Below, piece by piece: positions 57,401-60,400 of a DNA stretch of 64,000 nt (positions within the stretch are counted from its first letter, which is position 1; each line of letters opens with the position of its first letter). The stretch spans positions 54,404,616-54,468,615 of the forward strand of contig CM036756.1 of assembly GCA_020796225.1 (NCBI GenBank), given 5' to 3'. The translations under genes were made by a program, and so were the position numbers. Below the pieces are notes generated by a model. The model saw only the letters and a list, made by a program, of their open reading frames with translations. It was not told where the DNA came from and ran no database searches. Origin of the DNA: Arion vulgaris (Eukaryota > Mollusca > Gastropoda > Stylommatophora > Arionidae).

Positions 57401-60400
57401 TTGGACGACGCCATGTTGACCACATCTCCCACCGTTTGTCGTTGGTTAAAGAAAAACAGGCCCAACTCCTTATTCTCCAATATACATACCCTCATTGTAT
57501 TAAAACGTGTACTTTTACTTGCTTGTGTTGCATTCTGTTGATTTGCTTTCGTAACGTGCACGTAGTTTATTTTTGCGCAGTTTAAAACTTGCTGGGGGTT
57601 ATCTTTAAGCTGGATTCTTTGCGATATTGCACAATTGTCTTCAATGTCTCTCTACAACATATTCTGGTACTTTTTAGATAATAGCATAATGAAATTTGAC
57701 CTCCCCCACCCCATCCCCACTTTTTAGATAACAGCATAATGAAATTTGACCTCCCCCACCCCTCCCCACCACTTTCAACAGACAGAATATTGGAAGACAA
57801 GACAATGGTTCTTCTTCTTTTTCTTTGCGTTCGTTCTTTACAACCAATTTTAATCACTCTTTGTGATATGTTTGATCTTTGCCAAGAACGTGTATACGTT
57901 GCACATTGGTTTGGTAGGCCCCTAAACGCATAGACTTCTACACGTTTAGGACATGTGCATCCGATTTCAGCCAAACCTCCTTAATCGCCTCTTACGACAT
58001 GCGTGGCAGGTAACAGTGGTTCTATTCTTGACACCCTAAATTTGGGCCCCGGTAACCACTCGGGCGTGACAATAGTTAAGATATCTCAGTGTAACATTTG
58101 ACCTCTGCCTATCAAACAAGTATCACGTCACATCAATAACACTCCATACAGAAAAGTAAATTCTAAAAACAAATAATGAAATTTGGCTGAACAGATGGGC
58201 ATGTGAGACATAGGAAGAGAGGGTTACAAACACATGGTCAACCCAAACCCCAATGACAGCATCAACCATGCCACAAGGATAGATCATAGCAACATTTTTA
58301 GACTCCGAACCCAATACACACCACTTAAACAGAATTCAACCACAACACACTTCAGAGTGCCAGCTGTGTGCACATCATCTGGAAACCGTTCACCAACACC
58401 TCTTAAAGTGCCACGTGCTGGATGATGCCAGGAATATCCTCAACGACACATATAGAGCAGAGACGGCCCTTTCTGCTATACAAACAGTTGGTTCTCTCAG
58501 TGGCCGAGTATGTGCTGAGCAACTTAACTTTGTCAAGATATCAATGGAAATGATTGAAACGTATCCAGAATGAAAGAATGCGAGTGGTCTTTGGATGCAT
58601 TAGAGATAACCCCACTCTGACAATGAAATACGTCCTGGGGAGGGGCTTCTATCAATAAAGTTCAGACATTCTTTGACCCAGGCATAAACTTATATGTGGG
58701 TGACATCAGGCAAGACAAGCTATCTAAATAAGTATATTGTCGACATCAAACGAAACAGATTAAAATTAGGGATAGCATGAATGACACAAACAGAGAGGAT
58801 GATTAGACGGGCGACCATGGTCGAGACACTATTCAAGAACGAAAAGTGAATCTACATTGGTAGAAGAATGACAACTTATCCGCGAGACACTATTCAAGAA
58901 CGAAAAGTGAATCTACATTGGTAGAAGAATGACAACTTATCCGCGAGACACTATTCAGGAACGAAAAGTGAATCTACATTGGTAGAAGAATGACAACTTA
59001 TCCGCGAGACACTATTCAGGAACGAAAAGGTGAATCTACATTGGTAGAAGAATGACAACTTATCCTCGAGACATTATCAAATTTGGATGCGAAATACAAA
59101 TAATCTGGAAATGGGAATGGAATGTAGATCTAAAAATTAGACGGTAAAGGATAAAGCTGGAGATGAGGATGCGGTCATATACACATCTGGATCTGTCCAG
59201 TTCGGGATGAAATCATGATGGAGCTTCTTGGCTAAGAGTTGTAGTAAGAACAGTTGCCAACCGAAGCGAAACGCGTGTGGGTCTACTGCCTGGGCCATGC
59301 GGGGGTTAAGGGAACTGCGAGAGTGTTGACATGTTCACGTCGAAGGCTTCAGTGAAAGGATCATTGGATTTAGACAAAGGAGACATTTAAAGATCAATGA
59401 ACCTTTGCTGGAGGACGACACTGCAGTTGGGGTAGCAGCAGTCTTGAGATTGCAGGAATGTATAATGAAGTGCAGGACGAGCAGAAAATGACGACAGAGA
59501 GAGATAAATAGGGGATAGATGAGCAGCATAACTAGCGAACCACGGGGACAATCAGGATACATGCTCTGCTCCATCTCTGAAGGAGACTGAGCACACGTGA
59601 GCCTGTCCTGAGTGAAAGGATTATTCTCTATAGTTCTTGATTATTTCAATACCTGTTTAAAACTACATTTCTTTTGTATTTTAATCTCATGCTTGAAAAG
59701 TAAAACATCTGACAGTGAAACACAATAAAAGCAACAGACTAATTATTGGAAAACTTTGAAGGTGTGCACTAAATAGGAGCTTGAGTGATACTAATGTAGT
59801 ACACACATCAATACGAGCTTGAGTGATACTAATGTAGTACACACAACAATACGAGCTTGAGTGATACTAATGTAGTACACACAACAATACGAGCTTGAGT
59901 GATACTAATGTAGTACACACAACAATACGAGCTTGAGTGATACTAATGTAGTACACACAACAATACGAGCTTGAGTGATACTAACGTAGTACACACAACA
60001 ATACGAGCTTGAGTGATACTAACGTAGTACACACTGAGTGATACTAACGTAGTACACACAACAATACGAGCCTGAGTGATACTAATGTAGTACACACAAC
60101 AATACGAGCTTGAGTGATACTAACGTAGTACACACAACAATACGAGCTTGAGTGATAATAACTCAAAGCAGCAACTTACGAAGATAATTGAATTATAAAA
60201 AATCAGATAAAGTCTTACTCATTTTTTAAATCTGAGAGACTGGTAAAATCAAAATAAACTTAACATATTTTTTTAAAGAAATACACAGAAAATGTGACAT
60301 ATAAAACAAGGTGAAACAATATAACAAGGGGGGCCAGTATAGACAGCAGGATGTAAACAATCTGAAGAAATAGAAATAGATGGGGGAAAACGAGGTGAAA

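Noticed and set aside
56435..57541. ORFs of 192, 171 and 332 codons in other frames of the 51-bp array
   Set aside because: Automatic consequence of a stop-free unit divisible by three; only the frame-conserving deletions were worth reporting.
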